A DNA stretch of 64,000 nucleotides from Limnephilus marmoratus (taxonomy: Eukaryota > Arthropoda > Insecta > Trichoptera > Limnephilidae): contig OU862907.1 in assembly GCA_917880885.1 (NCBI GenBank), forward strand, positions 71,791,072 to 71,855,071, in the 5' to 3' direction. Under the pieces are notes generated by a model. The model was not told the origin of the DNA. It searched no databases and saw only the letters and a list, made by a program, of their open reading frames with translations. Shown one piece after another: positions 18,856 through 29,917 of this stretch. Both the position numbers and the translations under genes were made by a program. How positions within the stretch are numbered: position 1 is the first letter of the stretch; each line of letters begins with the position of its first letter.

Positions 18856-18967
18856 GTTAAACTGATTTTTAATTTGTTAAAGGTGACAATTCGTGCTCTC
18901 CTAATTTTTGCTTTTTTATGAAGTTATTGTCCTTACATATTCTAAGCTTTCTCCATATTTTTTTTAG

Positions 18968-20106
18968 GCATACTGAAAAACCTTAAGACGCATCTGAGGG
19001 GAAAGCGGTACTCTTGTCCCCATGCTAACTACTCCTGCTCTCGTAAGTCTACGTTGAAACTGCCCTTGCGCACACGTTCTGGTGAAAACCTCTTTTCATG
19101 CGCCGACTGTAACTTTTCATGTTCTATAAAGAGACATCTAAAAATTCACATGTTTACCCACAATAAAAAGAAACCTTTTTCATGTCCGGACTGCAACCAT
19201 TCGAGCTCTCGGAAGAGAGATTTAAAAATTAACATGTTAACCCACAGTGGAGAGAAACCCTTTTCATGCCCTAACTGTAACTTCTCATGTTCTACAAAGG
19301 GCAATCTAAAAGTTCACATGTTTACCCACAGTGGAGAAATACCTTTTTCGTGTTCCGACTGTAACTATTCATGTTATCGGAAAGGAACTCTAAAAAGGCA
19401 CAGGTTAACTCACAGTGGAGAAAAACCCCTTTCATGTCCCAACTGCAACTATGCATGCTCTCAAAAGGAATATTTAAAAATTCACATACTTACCCACAGT
19501 GGGGAAAAGCCTTTTTCGTGTCCCGAATGTAACTTTTCTTGCTCTCTGAAGAGATATTTAAAAATACATATGTATACCCACAGTGGAGAAAAACCCTTTT
19601 CGTGTGTTAATTGTAACTTTTCATGTTCTACAAAAGGCTATTTAAAAATTCACATGTTAACTCACAGCGGAGAAAAACCTTTTTCGTGTCCCGAATGTAA
19701 CTTTTCTTGCTCTCTGAAGAGATATTTAAAAATACATATGTTTACCCACAGTGGAGAAAAACCCTTTTCGTGTGTTAATTGTAACTTTTCGTGTTCTACA
19801 AAATGCTATTTAAAAATTCACATGTTATCTCACAGTGGAGAAAAACCTTTTTCATGCACCGACTGCAACTATTCATGTACTACAAAGGGAAGTCTAAAAA
19901 ATCACATGCTCACCCACGGTGGAGAAAAAAATTTTTCATGTCCCAACTGCAGCTATTCAAGCTCTCGGAAGGGAAATCTACGAAATCACATGTTAACCCA
20001 CAGTAGAGAAAAACCTTTTACATGTTGTGAATGCAGTTATTCATGTTGTCAAAGAAGATATTTAAAAAGACACATGCTAATTCACAGCGGAGAAAATCAT
20101 ATTTAA
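18968..20106 (+). CDS. Gene 2 exon C: twelve-finger C2H2 array
   Basis: The exon begins G-I-L-K-N-L-K-T-H-L-R-G-K-R and a dead leader finger (second cysteine to alanine, first histidine to proline). Twelve fingers follow, ending H-S-G-E-N-H-I at TAA 20104-20106. Linkers are mostly H-S-G-E-K-P-F, closer to the canonical T-G-E-K-P than in gene 1. Finger 2 has L-K-I-N-M-L-T-H, losing its first zinc histidine. Fingers 6-7 and 8-9 are a 168-base tandem duplicate, differing at two residues per pair. It is probably a nuclear DNA-binding regulator; its targets are unknown. No frame breaks were seen. Confidence 0.85.
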
Positions 20107-20185
20107 TGTTTTGACTGAAAATTTTCTCGCTATAGGAAGGCATATCTAAAATGTCGTGTGTTAATAATAATAACGTTATTTTTAT

Positions 20186-20216
20186 ATAGCGCAGTTTTGT
20201 GTCATTTCACTTCAAG
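20186..20216 (+). repeat. 31-base exact match to 36265-36295
   Basis: The segment beginning 'atagcgcagttttgtgtc' and ending 'cacttcaag' recurs exactly at 36265-36295, with unrelated flanks. It is probably a fragment of one dispersed repeat. Confidence 0.5.
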
Positions 20217-20337
20217 TGAGCAAGTGCGTGTTCAGTGAAGAAATTCCTTTATAATATTCTGATTACCTTTTTCTTATATTTTTGAAAAGAAAGTTAGTCA
20301 TTTTATTAAAATCACCTCAAGGGCGGTTAGGGCGTAA

Positions 20338-20591
20338 TGAAATTATGTATTTTTTTATATATATTTACCTACTTTAAGCAATACCACGTAGTTGACTGCA
20401 ATCATTTTTACTTAACACCACACAGGCAGCCCATGTTGCGTATTTAATTGCTATTTTAAATAATATTATGTTGTATATTTTTTTTATAAACGTACCTACT
20501 TTAAACAATACCACGGAGTAGTTGACTGCAATCATTTTTACTTAACACCACACAGGCAGCTCCTGTTGTGTGTTCCATTGCTATTTTGTTG
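20338..20591. repeat. Tandem repeat, 2 x about 127 bases
   Basis: The segments 'tgactgcaatcatttttac' and 'ttaacaccacacaggcagc' occur in both units, 127 bases apart. The units differ by several substitutions and 'ggagtag' versus 'gtag'. Confidence 0.7.
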
Positions 20592-20755
20592 GAATTTTTC
20601 GTTTTATTGTTCTGCAGTCCGTAGTGCACATATTTTTGTATAGTTAATTTTTTTTAATATCGCAAAACTGCACTTATATGCATAAGATTAGGAAAAATTA
20701 ATAATTCGTCTTAGAATTGATTCCAAACTTTGCCTTTAGTGATTTTTTAAAATTG

Positions 20756-20761
20756 AATAAA
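20756..20761 (+). terminator. Candidate polyadenylation signal for gene 2
   Basis: AATAAA about 650 bases past the stop, followed by a GT-rich stretch. Closer AT-rich alternatives exist, so this is only a candidate. Confidence 0.3.
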
Positions 20762-20942
20762 GTGTTTATCACTAATTACTGAGAGAACGCAATTATCTTA
20801 TTAACTGCAAAAATATAAATGGGTCAATAAAACTATACTAATGTCAACAAGTGCTTTACTAAAAACTAACTTTCCGTCCGCTCCTCTACCTTACATCTGT
20901 GCAGGGCTGTTCAACTAATTACAACAAATAACATTATTAATT

Positions 20943-21293
20943 AATTTAAATAATACAGCCGTTAAGTCAGCATGAACTCCAACAATAAAGCTCAGCAGAA
21001 CTTGTCCTTTGCCAACTTTTATACCATAATAAGTACTTTTTTTATACCAATAAATAAAGTTTCATCATTTACAGAAACATGTTAAAATGTACGTAGTTAT
21101 AATTTCATATATTATTCATAATTTAAATAATACAGCCGTTAAGTCAGCATGAACTCCAACAATAAAGCTCAGCAGAACTTGTCCTTTGCCAACTTTTATA
21201 CCATAATAAGTACTTTTTTTATACCAATAAATAAAGTTTCATCATTTACAGAAACATGTTAAAATGTACGTAGTTATAATTTCATATATTATT
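20943..21293. repeat. Near-perfect tandem duplication, 2 x 177 bases
   Basis: The unit starting 'aatttaaataatacagccg' at 20943 is repeated from 21120, with no clear difference through 'cgtagttataatttcat'. The near identity points to a recent duplication or gene conversion; an assembly artefact is possible. Confidence 0.8.
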
Positions 21294-21719
21294 ACTTATG
21301 AGATGTACCCCTGTAATAAAGAGATGCTTGTATGTATGGAGAATGTTTTATTTCTTTATCTATATATTTGAAGTATTCAGTTTATGTTTTCAGCGTGTTT
21401 TTAAGTTGTCCTAGGTCACCACAATCATGTATGAAAACGTTGTTCATTTTATTTGAAGCGATCAAAATTTCAAGTAATTTTAATTAGTTTTACGACAGAA
21501 TGATTGCTCATAGGGAAATGTCCGATGAAAATGAACTGTAAAGGAAGATTATTTAAAGCTTATTTTCTCTGGACAGCAGTTTGTCAGATGTAGCATTTTT
21601 CTTGAGGACACATTTTGATATTTCAGACATATAACGTAAAAAAATAATATTTAGGCTAATGGATTGTGAAATATAATGTAAATATGTTAAATGTCATTAA
21701 AATGTTTAATTATTATTTT

Positions 21720-22200
21720 TTTTAATTGATAAGCTAGCGTTTAGACAAGATTTTTTATGCATAGCACAAAGGGTAACAATTATTATAAGCAATAATTATC
21801 AGCCTGAAACACTCACCTACATTGAAAAATCTTCCGAGAAAAGATACTTGCCGCCAACGGGACTTGAACCCGTGTCCTTCTGATTGCCGGTCAGCTGCTC
21901 TTGACCACTGAACTATGACGGCTTATCTAATACCCGCCAAATAATTCAATATATACTAGTGTTTCATTCAACAATTACTGCTTATTATATTTTTTCCACC
22001 TGAAAACAACCAACTTTATTTTTTGCGAGAGAGAAATTGTTAGTGTTAAATCCCTCGCTAGGTGGCGTCGAGACAAATTACGTCTACATTTATTGGGGAA
22101 ATACTTAAACTTGTCAAATATTAATTATTATTTTTTTTTAATTGATAAACTAACGTTTAAACAAGATTTTTTATGCATAGCACAAAGGGTAACAATTATT
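21720..22200. mobile_element. MITE with tRNA-like core, copy 2
   Basis: The core matches 10690-11037, including 'ataagcaataattatcagcc' and the tRNA-like part. It is bordered by two direct copies of a segment with 'acaagattttttatgcatag' (about 21740 and 22160). That segment sits inverted at the right of copy 1. This looks like a rearranged or partly duplicated element. Confidence 0.55.
21850..21922 (-). tRNA. tRNA-like sequence (pseudo-tRNA), second copy
   Basis: It has the same 73-base plan as 10760-10832. Box A is TAGTTCAGTGG and the T arm GGTTCAAGTCC; the acceptor ends pair at 6 of 7. The same anticodon loop lacks U33, so it is part of the MITE rather than a functional gene. Confidence 0.5.
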
Positions 22201-22239
22201 ATGGCCACCGTGGATCGGGAATCTCCAGTGAGGAGGACG

Positions 22240-22330
22240 CAGTGGCGTAGCGTGGGGTTTGACCGCCCGGGGTGGAGAGAAATTTTGCCGCCCCCCTCCC
22301 AAACTTCTACAGGTACTTCTTCCGCAGATT
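22240..22330 (+). mobile_element. Lone hAT-type left end
   Basis: CAGTGGCGTAGCGTGGGG followed by GC-rich sequence and C runs resembles the left ends at 38364 and 41400. No matching right end was found downstream, so borders and length are unknown. Confidence 0.35.
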
Positions 22331-23122
22331 TTCAAGCGCTGGCCTTTTTTTAGAATTTCGCATCTTCTTCACGCATACGTATGGAATGCAAAGCTTCACT
22401 CGGTAAACGATGAATCGGCAACTTTATAGTACTTAGATTTCAAGATTCCTTGTTTTAACATTCTTCAAATTTGGGAGGGTAAGATTACAGATAAATAATA
22501 ATATACCCTATTATCCACTGCATTAGAAATTTCATTAAATATCACCATTCCTCTTGTTATGCTGTGATGTTCTAGCTAGAACATCTATTCTGCCATTTAC
22601 AATTATCCCCATAGAATATTTTACGGAACACCAAACTAAAATAGACAAACATTTGCTGTCCAGCGGGGTCAGTGACCTACAGTTACATCGTCAGTAAAAT
22701 TGACAAGTTGTATTATTTATGGGATTGACAATTTCTTGCTGAACCGCTTTTGCAAACTTTTAGCGGCGCAATTGAAAGGAATGAAAATTGAGTAGGTATT
22801 TTGATTGAGCGCAAAAACGTTGTTGAGAAGAGCCATTGCCGCAGTGTAATAATCGTTTCACTGAGTGATTGGCAACCGTTCATTCAATTGCTCTATCGAG
22901 CTGTTGGGAAATCAGTTTCATCACGGAAAAGAGATTTGTTTTATTTATAACTTGCATTTGATCGCGATTGTCACGTTATGTTACTTATGGAAAGTAAGTT
23001 CTAAGGATTGTCACTGTATTCACTCAGTTTAGGTTTATGTTTCGGCAGAAGATGTGAATCGCACTTCAATGCACATTGTCAATGAAGTAAGCGTGCTGAC
23101 AATTGACATTGTTTGTCTCCAG
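22331..23122. other. No gene recognised
   Basis: This is unique-looking AT-rich sequence without a convincing frame or repeat border. Confidence 0.4.
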
Positions 23123-23413
23123 ACCTACCAACACCTCTGCCATAGGTCACCCCAAGTAATTCGCTACGTTTGGTGATTTAGCAGGGGTGCCCGGGTTCAC
23201 GAGGTGAGGTTTGTCTAGGTCTTGGAGGCGGATGACCAGGACAAACTGAACCCCATATTCCTACCCACCCCTTAAACCCACTTCTTTCCCAGAACTATCC
23301 TCTCCTTCCTTTCCTTAAATAACCCTCCACACAGCATCCCTAAAGATGACATAGGCCCTGAGGGAAATTATTTTCCTCAGGGCCTCCTGTGTGGAGTTTT
23401 CTGTAAAAAAAAA
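23123..23413 (+). mobile_element. SINE-like repeat S, copy 5 (poly-A ended)
   Basis: It runs from 'acctaccaacacctctgcc' to 'tgtggagttttctg' and a 9-base A tail. The perfect 10-base inverted repeat GGCCCTGAGG/CCTCAGGGCC (23354-23363, 23375-23384) lies just before the tail. This is a good reference copy for the 3' half. Confidence 0.7.
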
Positions 23414-23727
23414 GACCTTATATCGTGAATTATGAGAAAACGGATCAATCAAGTGTTAAGAGATACGTCAAAAGAATTTCAAAGCGCTTGAATTACAAAC
23501 ATTTTGCTTTAATAACTGAAGGTTACCGAAACAATAGGAAATTATTCTACTTTGAACAAACACTGTGAATTTTATACAAACTTTTTGTTTATTTTCACCA
23601 AACGTGGAGAAACAATTCTGCCCGGCAAGGTTGGAACGCAAAAGAGTCGCCGAACGTTGACACACCCATACACAACGAACAATTAAAACTGACAAGTCCG
23701 TTGTAGAGTTACCACTATGTAAAAAAA

Positions 23728-23925
23728 GAGCTCGTTCACATTGAGCATATAAATATAAAAGATCATAGCACGCCACATATCGCTCTCCATACAATCCCTT
23801 CAGACCGTTCACACCTGAGCGCTTTAGAGCTCGTTCACATTGAGCATATAAATATAAAAGATCATAGCACGCCACACATCGCTCTCCATACAATCCCTTC
23901 AGACCGTTCACACCTGAGCGCTTTA
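23728..23925. repeat. Tandem repeat, 2 x 99 bases
   Basis: The unit starting 'gagctcgttcacattgagc' at 23728 repeats at 23827 with one or two differences. It runs directly into the 331-base repeat that follows. Confidence 0.8.
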
Positions 23926-24585
23926 TGCGCACATCAACCATAGACAATGCACATCTTACGCCGTAACCGCTCCTGAGGCGATATGCCAACAGATAAGCGC
24001 CCCCCACTCCGACGAAAACAGGAGAGGGGGTCATTTTAATTACGGAGCTGCCAAGACCGGTGAGTGACAGATGTCAACTCCATAGATTCAGTACAAAAAA
24101 TGCGCACTCCGTGGCCGCTCGCTAATTCAACTGACCCCCTCTCCTACCATAGGAAGAAATATTTTATCTGCGCCGTGTGAACGGCCCGAAACATAAGCGC
24201 TCGCGCTTCAACAGATACCTGCTAGCGGTTATATTAGATGTCTGAACACCCCTTTATGCGCACATCAACCATAGACAATCCACATCTTACGCCGTAACCG
24301 CTCCTGAGGCGATATGCCAACAGTTAAGCGCCCCCCACTCCGACGAAAACAGGAGAGGGGGTCATTTTAATTACGGAGCTGCCAAGAACGGTGGGTGACA
24401 GATGTCAACTCCATAGATTCAGTACAAAAAATGTGCGCTCCGTGGCCGCTCGCTAATTCAACTGACCCCCTCTCCTACCATAGGAAGAAATATTTGATCT
24501 GCGCCGTGTGAACGCCACGAAACATAAGCGCTCGCGGTTCAACAGATACCTGCTAGCGGTTATATTAGATGTCTGAACACCCCTA
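23924..24585. repeat. Tandem repeat, 2 x 331 bases, with internal inverted repeat
   Basis: The unit starting 'tatgcgcacatcaaccatag' at 23924 recurs at 24255 with few changes. Each unit holds an inverted repeat between 'ggagagggggtca' and 'tgaccccctctcc' (for example near 24023 and 24129), which could fold about 115 bases. The open frame crossing it on the minus strand is probably incidental. Confidence 0.75.
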
Positions 24586-25562
24586 AGCTAATCAATCACA
24601 TAAATGTTGTGAGTGTAATGAGTAACGCAATCGATTGATGTTTCATTAAAATGACGTGTAAATTACAAATAAGAATGGGAACATTGCACTTAACAACTTA
24701 ATGAATATTCATTTATAATTATTAAAAGTAGGAACTGCCGTTTACGATTATTTTCTTTGATAGGTCGTTGTCTATGGAAATTTGTTCTTACCTTCTGACC
24801 AGGGGGGTTAATCTCGGCTTTGACCTTGGAACTGACAGGAGGGGACCAAATTCTTATAGATAAGTTTAACTTTAGGGGGGGGATAGATAAAGCTTAATTA
24901 TAGATAGGTCTAACTTTAAACGTCAAATTGATCATACGATTGTCAAACGAACATGAATTCGTATTTGAATTTGTATTGTTGACATCGCCGATGGGCATAT
25001 TTCATTCAAAAATCGTTTACACGAATTACAGAGGTGGAAAAATGGTTAAAGTTTATCCGCAATTGATCCAGAAATCAGGTAATTACATACGACATTAACA
25101 TTCAGCTTGATTTATCTTTAAATCTATTTGAGGTTAAATGACATGTGTTTGTATTTATAAAATATGCTTTCAATTTTACTTTAATAAGTTACGTACGCCT
25201 CGTACGTCATACATATGTCTGTTAATGTTATAGTATCGTTAAAACAAGCTAATGGGTCCGAGTGGTTAATGTTTCACAAATATTGTTTCAGAAAATGTTC
25301 CAGACTTTGGATGATTTTGAAGCTTTACATTAGGAACACCTTATAACATTGTTTGGCAGACCATAACATTTGGCAAGTAAAATTAATAATGCTTTAAGTA
25401 ACTAATTGTCATGCTGTTTTCCCGCAGGGCTTTCAGAGAGGACGAAACGCCAAACAACTCGGTCTTGGCATACATTCCTTGCCTCATTCACATTTATACA
25501 TACTATTCTATTATTCTGACTCTTGACGTGCCCCACGCAAGCAAGCAATTATTCACTTGATC
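24586..25562. other. No gene recognised
   Basis: AT-rich sequence; no conserved frame, repeat border or RNA was seen. Confidence 0.4.
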
Positions 25563-25604
25563 GTGCCAAGTCTTCTTCTGGTGTCCCCGAGGAAGACTTG
25601 GCAC
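25563..25604. repeat. Hairpin 1 (13-base perfect arms)
   Basis: GTGCCAAGTCTTC and its exact complement GAAGACTTGGCAC are separated by 16 bases. Confidence 0.6.
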
Positions 25605-25790
25605 TTCACTACCACTCACATCTGCGTTATATATACTTCTTCCAATCATTGTACATTCGCTTTTCATGCCCAAACCATCTGAGGGTTTCTTTCTCAATCT
25701 TACTCATTACGCTTACATCAGCCTTGCATTTTTTGCGGATCTCCAACGATCTTACGTGGTTTTTTCGTTCTTCATATGAACAGAAGGGAG

Positions 25791-25842
25791 AATATTTTTC
25801 CCTTGTGATAAACAAAGTATGTCATCACAAGGGAAAAATATT
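25791..25842. repeat. Hairpin 2 (19-base perfect arms)
   Basis: AATATTTTTCCCTTGTGAT (25791-25809) and its exact complement (25824-25842) are separated by 14 bases. Confidence 0.7.
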
Positions 25843-26033
25843 ATATATTATGTTCACAAACTTTTTTTAATGTGATATATTTTTTTCAGAACACGTGATG
25901 CGGTTTTTACTGTGAGATGGCTGAAATGGGTCCTTGATGAAGGTATACTCTGTTTAATTTCGGTTGAAAGGAAATTTAGAATATGCAGATATTTTATTTC
26001 ATTCTACAAGAACTAAGATATGTACGGTGACTG

Positions 26034-26172
26034 CTAGAAAGGAAAAATGGCTAAAGCGCCATATAGATGTGACATTAAAGATGAACATACGTAAACAAAC
26101 AATACAGCTTATTGTGTACGTTAATCTTTAATGTCACAGCCGTATGACGCTTTAGCCATGTTTCCTTTCCAG
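26034..26172. repeat. Hairpin 3 (arms about 55 bases)
   Basis: The left arm holds 'atggctaaagcgccata' and 'tgtgacattaaagat'. The right arm, in complement, holds 'atggctaaagcgtcata' and the same 'tgtgacattaaagat'. About eight mismatches lie over 55 pairs, with a loop near 25 bases. It could be a foldback MITE or a small-RNA precursor. Confidence 0.65.
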
Positions 26173-26441
26173 TGTCGATAGTCTTTTTCAAACCATTTAT
26201 CAATTCATCGAATTCACCGAACCAGTGTTTTTATGTGCTATTATTGATTGTCTTTCTGAAAATAAAAAGCATTTAAACATGTACTCCTGAGTTCTCATTT
26301 TTCAAGCAGAAAAATGGAAATTCGTTGTAGAAAACCATAATCATTATTTGAAAATGTTTTCCTTTTATAAGGAGTTCATATTTCAAGTATTTTAGGTTTT
26401 TTACTAACGCTTGATTTTTTGATTTCCTCAGGATAACAGGT

Positions 26442-26524
26442 TTCCATCTGACAAAGCTCCCTGCTGAGAGAATGAGCTGTAAATATTATGTAAAGCTCAT
26501 TCCCTCAGGCTTTGTCAGATGGAA
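26442..26524. repeat. Hairpin 4 (83-base precursor-like fold)
   Basis: TTCCATCTGACAAAGC pairs perfectly with 26509-26524. After a 6-base bulge, CTGAGAGAATGAGCT pairs with 26494-26508 with one mismatch, and the loop is 15 bases. Size and shape suit a microRNA precursor, but no known family was recognised. Confidence 0.6.
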
Positions 26525-26613
26525 CGTTGTTTTCTTGGTGAAACTAAAACATTTTTCTGCTTTCAAGCATTTTTATTTTTAAATAATTTATTTGGCTAAT
26601 TAATGAATGAAGA

Positions 26614-26817
26614 ATGTCGAGTGCGATCATATTCTCTATGGTGATAAATGGCCTTGAACTTCCTCTATGTTATTTGTTTATTGTCTTTGGTGGGACCATT
26701 TTATTTTTGGTTAAGTTGGTGACAGTTATGACCAAACTGCTTAGAAGCAAAAGGCCCGAAGATATCGATCTAGGGGTTAGTATATCTATGCTTCTGACGT
26801 TCACATCGCGCTCTTGA
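26614..26817 (+). CDS. Hypothetical hydrophobic small ORF
   Basis: A 67-codon frame starts M-S-S-A-I-I-F-S-M and contains a hydrophobic stretch (about residues 12-40, with L-F-I-V-F-G-G-T-I-L-F-L-V) long enough for one or two membrane spans. No family was recognised, no splice partners were found, and chance cannot be excluded in AT-rich DNA. Confidence 0.15.
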   Translation: MSSAIIFSMVINGLELPLCYLFIVFGGTILFLVKLVTVMTKLLRSKRPEDIDLGVSISMLLTFTSRS

Positions 26818-28027
26818 ACAATGCACAATATCATTTGCGCCCCACTTTTTCTTAAGTAATATTGTATTGTACACAATACTTGCGTTCCAATTTTACACTT
26901 TTTGTTTATCTTCAGTGACCATTACATTATTATTGCGAAGTTAATCAAATAATTGCACTTTTCCAGTGACGTTTCAACACATATTGACCGCCGCGATTCA
27001 CCTTTACGTAAGTATTTTTACGTTATATTTTATAGTGACTAAGTAAAACCTGAGCCCCTTAATTGGTGTATGTTTATTATTGGAATATATGTAGTTTTAC
27101 AACATTCGCGACATAACATAGGTATTGAGCTCCCCAACACCAACCAGGTAAACGTGCGACAGATGAGAGTAGGTGAGTTGGTTCATTGTAGATTTACGGC
27201 CGCTATTACAAATGCCGACCAAGATATTAGTAAGTTTATTATTATTTATCTTTACCCTGAGCGGAAAATGTTAACTTATTACATTTAGTTAATTCCATTA
27301 TTACATCATGTTTTTTGTCTTGCGTTTACTCATTGTTAAAAATAGATACCACCAATTTGGTTTTTTCTTTACACTCTGAAATACAGAAACCTATGTAAGC
27401 GCAATGAACAAGCTCTAAGGAGCTAATCTATATCTTTTTTATAAGGAAATGATTCCATACGGAATCGGCTATCGAATTTGAATTGAAATTGGAAAATCGA
27501 ATCGAATTTTTCTGATTTTCTATGACTGTCAATTGCTTTTTCTATGGGTGACATTGGCCGTTGTCAAACGTCAGCTGTCGCATATTTTAGTTTAGAGTGT
27601 TTCAAAACACGAATTACTGCAAGTATACATGCTTATTTATTCCTCATTTTAAGTTGTATATTGAGGATTTCATATTTGCGAAGTTTTGTTCCATTCTAAA
27701 TTACTTAGTTTACCGAAAATATGAAATTATTTGGTAATTTAAAAATTTACAGCCGATTCCGTATGAAATCTTTTCCGTATCCACAAAAGAAACATAATCT
27801 CTCCTCTGAACGGGATACGGGAATGGATAGTTTTACAAAGATGATTCCCTGCCAGAATTGTTATTGTATTAATGCGATATATTTATAAGTTACTCGCATA
27901 ATTGATAAAACTGTTCTCTACTTTGATATTTGATGTATGAGGTCAATAAAAATAACGTATAATTAGAAATACTTTAAGTAACTTAATCATTTATGAAAAT
28001 TAAATAACTGATTCCCTTGTCCTTAAG

Positions 28028-28395
28028 CATCAGGTGGATTCGATATACAATGATTTTTCCAAAGCTTTTGATAAAGTTAGGCGACATATTCTTGTACATA
28101 AACTAAGTATGTTGGGCATTAAAGGAACGGTAAATTTTGGGGATCGCTGGCAATGGTTAATACGCACTTTTTTGAAAAAATCTTTTGATTCACCTTAATT
28201 ACATTAAAAGACTTATTTTTGCATTTTTATATATAAATTCTTTGGCAAATCTAATATACCTAATTTTAAATGATAGAGCTAGGTATAATGCCAGCAGTCG
28301 AAATAAAGAATGGTTATATATTGTATATTACGTACTTGCCTGACTATTATTACCTGTCTTTGTAAAAGCCCACTAGGGCGTAAATAAATTAAACA
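28028..28395 (+). mobile_element. LINE remnant upstream of gene 3
   Basis: The translation contains Q-V-D-S-I-Y-N-D-F-S-K-A-F-D-K-V and L-V-H-K-L-S-M-L-G-I-K-G, the N-terminal catalytic region of non-LTR reverse transcriptases. It then jumps to the 3' tail that also occurs at 230-424. The middle of the element is deleted. Confidence 0.65.
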
Positions 28396-28598
28396 AAATA
28401 CCGTCGATGATTTTCAATTGATTGTACTGTAGTCCAGATCACCTCAAAGCCTTTTTATATATTACCTTTCAAATGAATCTGATTGCTAAAAAACTCCTTT
28501 ATAACCACTCTTAAATTGGATTAATCAATAATTAAGTCCAATTTTTACAAGCTTAGACTAATATTTATTATTATTAAACTCTAACACTATCCCAGGTC

Positions 28599-28752
28599 AT
28601 GGATCTTCCCAACCCAGAGAGTGTTTCCATCAAGGTGGAACCAGGGTCCCAGGAAGAAGGCGCAGGTGAAATGCCCTATACGGATATAGATATCTACCAA
28701 CCGGATGCGAAGAAGGAATGTTTGCAGTATGCGGCGAGTACTTCAACAGTCA
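28599..28752 (+). CDS. Gene 3 exon A: acidic N-terminal module
   Basis: 154 bases from ATG 28599 to donor GTAAGT, phase 1. It contains I-K-V-E-P-G-S and M-P-Y-T-D-I-D-I-Y, but Q-P-D-A-K-K-E-C replaces L-P-D-V-K-K-E-C, so the second SUMO-consensus site is lost. The leader is shorter: 'cacagaaggcc' became 'cccaggtc' and the conserved upstream 'tgcag' acceptor is missing. Expression could differ from genes 1 and 2. The full product would be about 392 residues. Confidence 0.7.
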
Positions 28753-29764
28753 GTAAGTTGAGTTGTAAATGAAGAACACGTTGAGTGTTGTTTCAGATTT
28801 TAGGAAGTCATGTCCGATTTAGAATATTGTTCAGACAGATATTTATTTCGATATTTACTGTACGTATATCTTTACAATAAACTGCCGAGCAATCGCTTAA
28901 ACTTATATTGTTCACAAAAAGTTTCCAATTTCTAGAGTAAATATCTCAATTGTGAGAAATGATGTAAGTATCGTGTATTATTGGTTTTATAAATATTTAT
29001 AAAATTGATGCAAAATAACAATTTTCTTTTGACAATTACAACGAAACTTTGTTGTGAAAGTTCACATAAGTAAAATGGTGTTTCTTTCCCATGGATACAT
29101 TAAAAGAGAAAATAGGTTACTAAAAAGCCTCGATTACCTAGATTCAGCGAGTTTACAAGCTAATAGCCGGCAGGAGTTAGTTTTAGCCTTTAGTGTAAAA
29201 TCTGCTAGTTACATAGTAATACACTGAGCGAGTTCATAAGCAGATAGTGATTACGCCGGCTAGTAGCTTGTAAACTCGCTCATTTTAATTGAGGCTTAGA
29301 ACTAGAGCAATTGGACACAATTGAGATTTACTGCGTTTAGTTTCGCGTATTCAGACAAGCTGTCCCCAGCAACCACATACAAGTCTCTCATTTGTATTTT
29401 TTTATGGTGTACGTTCCTTACTTTGTATTTATTTAGTCTACGTTCCCTGAAACGGACATCTAGTTTCCTTCTTATTTCTCAAACTTGCAATTTTAAATGT
29501 TATTTTGATGTACAGGTGCAGTATGTTCAGTAGTGCGAAGTCCTCACATAACTATCTCTACAAATAGAATCTACATTTTTTTTGTGATAACTTTACCAAA
29601 GTGTTTTCTGTGTATTGTCAATATTTTTTTTGTTTCTACAGTGTCTTTCAATTATATCATTATTCTGTTTTTAAAAAAAAAATCTATATATTTCCTATAT
29701 ATAGGTACTATTTCTAAATTTTTAATACGCTGTTCTAAGTGCGTATTGTGTTTTGTTTCTCTAG
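28753..29764 (+). other. Gene 3 intron 1 with foldback element
   Basis: It is collinear with gene 1 intron 1 minus the LINE. The foldback element at 29127-29295 has roughly 55-base arms starting 'gcctcgatt'. No other gene was seen. Confidence 0.6.
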
Positions 29765-29917
29765 GTAGCAGTGATGCCGAGCTTGTTACTATCAAGTTAG
29801 AACCAGGATCCCGAGAAGAAGTTAAAGGCGGAATTCCTTATTCGGAAATTGACATAGAACTCCCAGATGTTAAAAAGGAATGCTTAGAGCGCTCTGAAGG
29901 ATTGAACCAGACAAAAG
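29765..29917 (+). CDS. Gene 3 exon B: second acidic module
   Basis: 153 bases, phase 1 at both ends, acceptor 'tttctctag', donor GTAAAA. The peptide S-S-D-A-E-L-V-T-I-K-L-E-P-G-S, P-Y-S-E-I-D-I-E-L-P-D-V-K-K-E-C-L-E is nearly that of gene 1, and both psi-K-x-E motifs are kept. Confidence 0.75.

Noticed and set aside
23468..24034. 188-codon minus-strand frame
   Set aside because: It spans the 99- and 331-base tandem repeats and itself contains a repeated segment; it is best explained by the repeat.
25503..25870. Overlapping frames of 60-115 codons on both strands around the first two hairpins
   Set aside because: No recognisable domain; the frames overlap one another and the inverted repeats.
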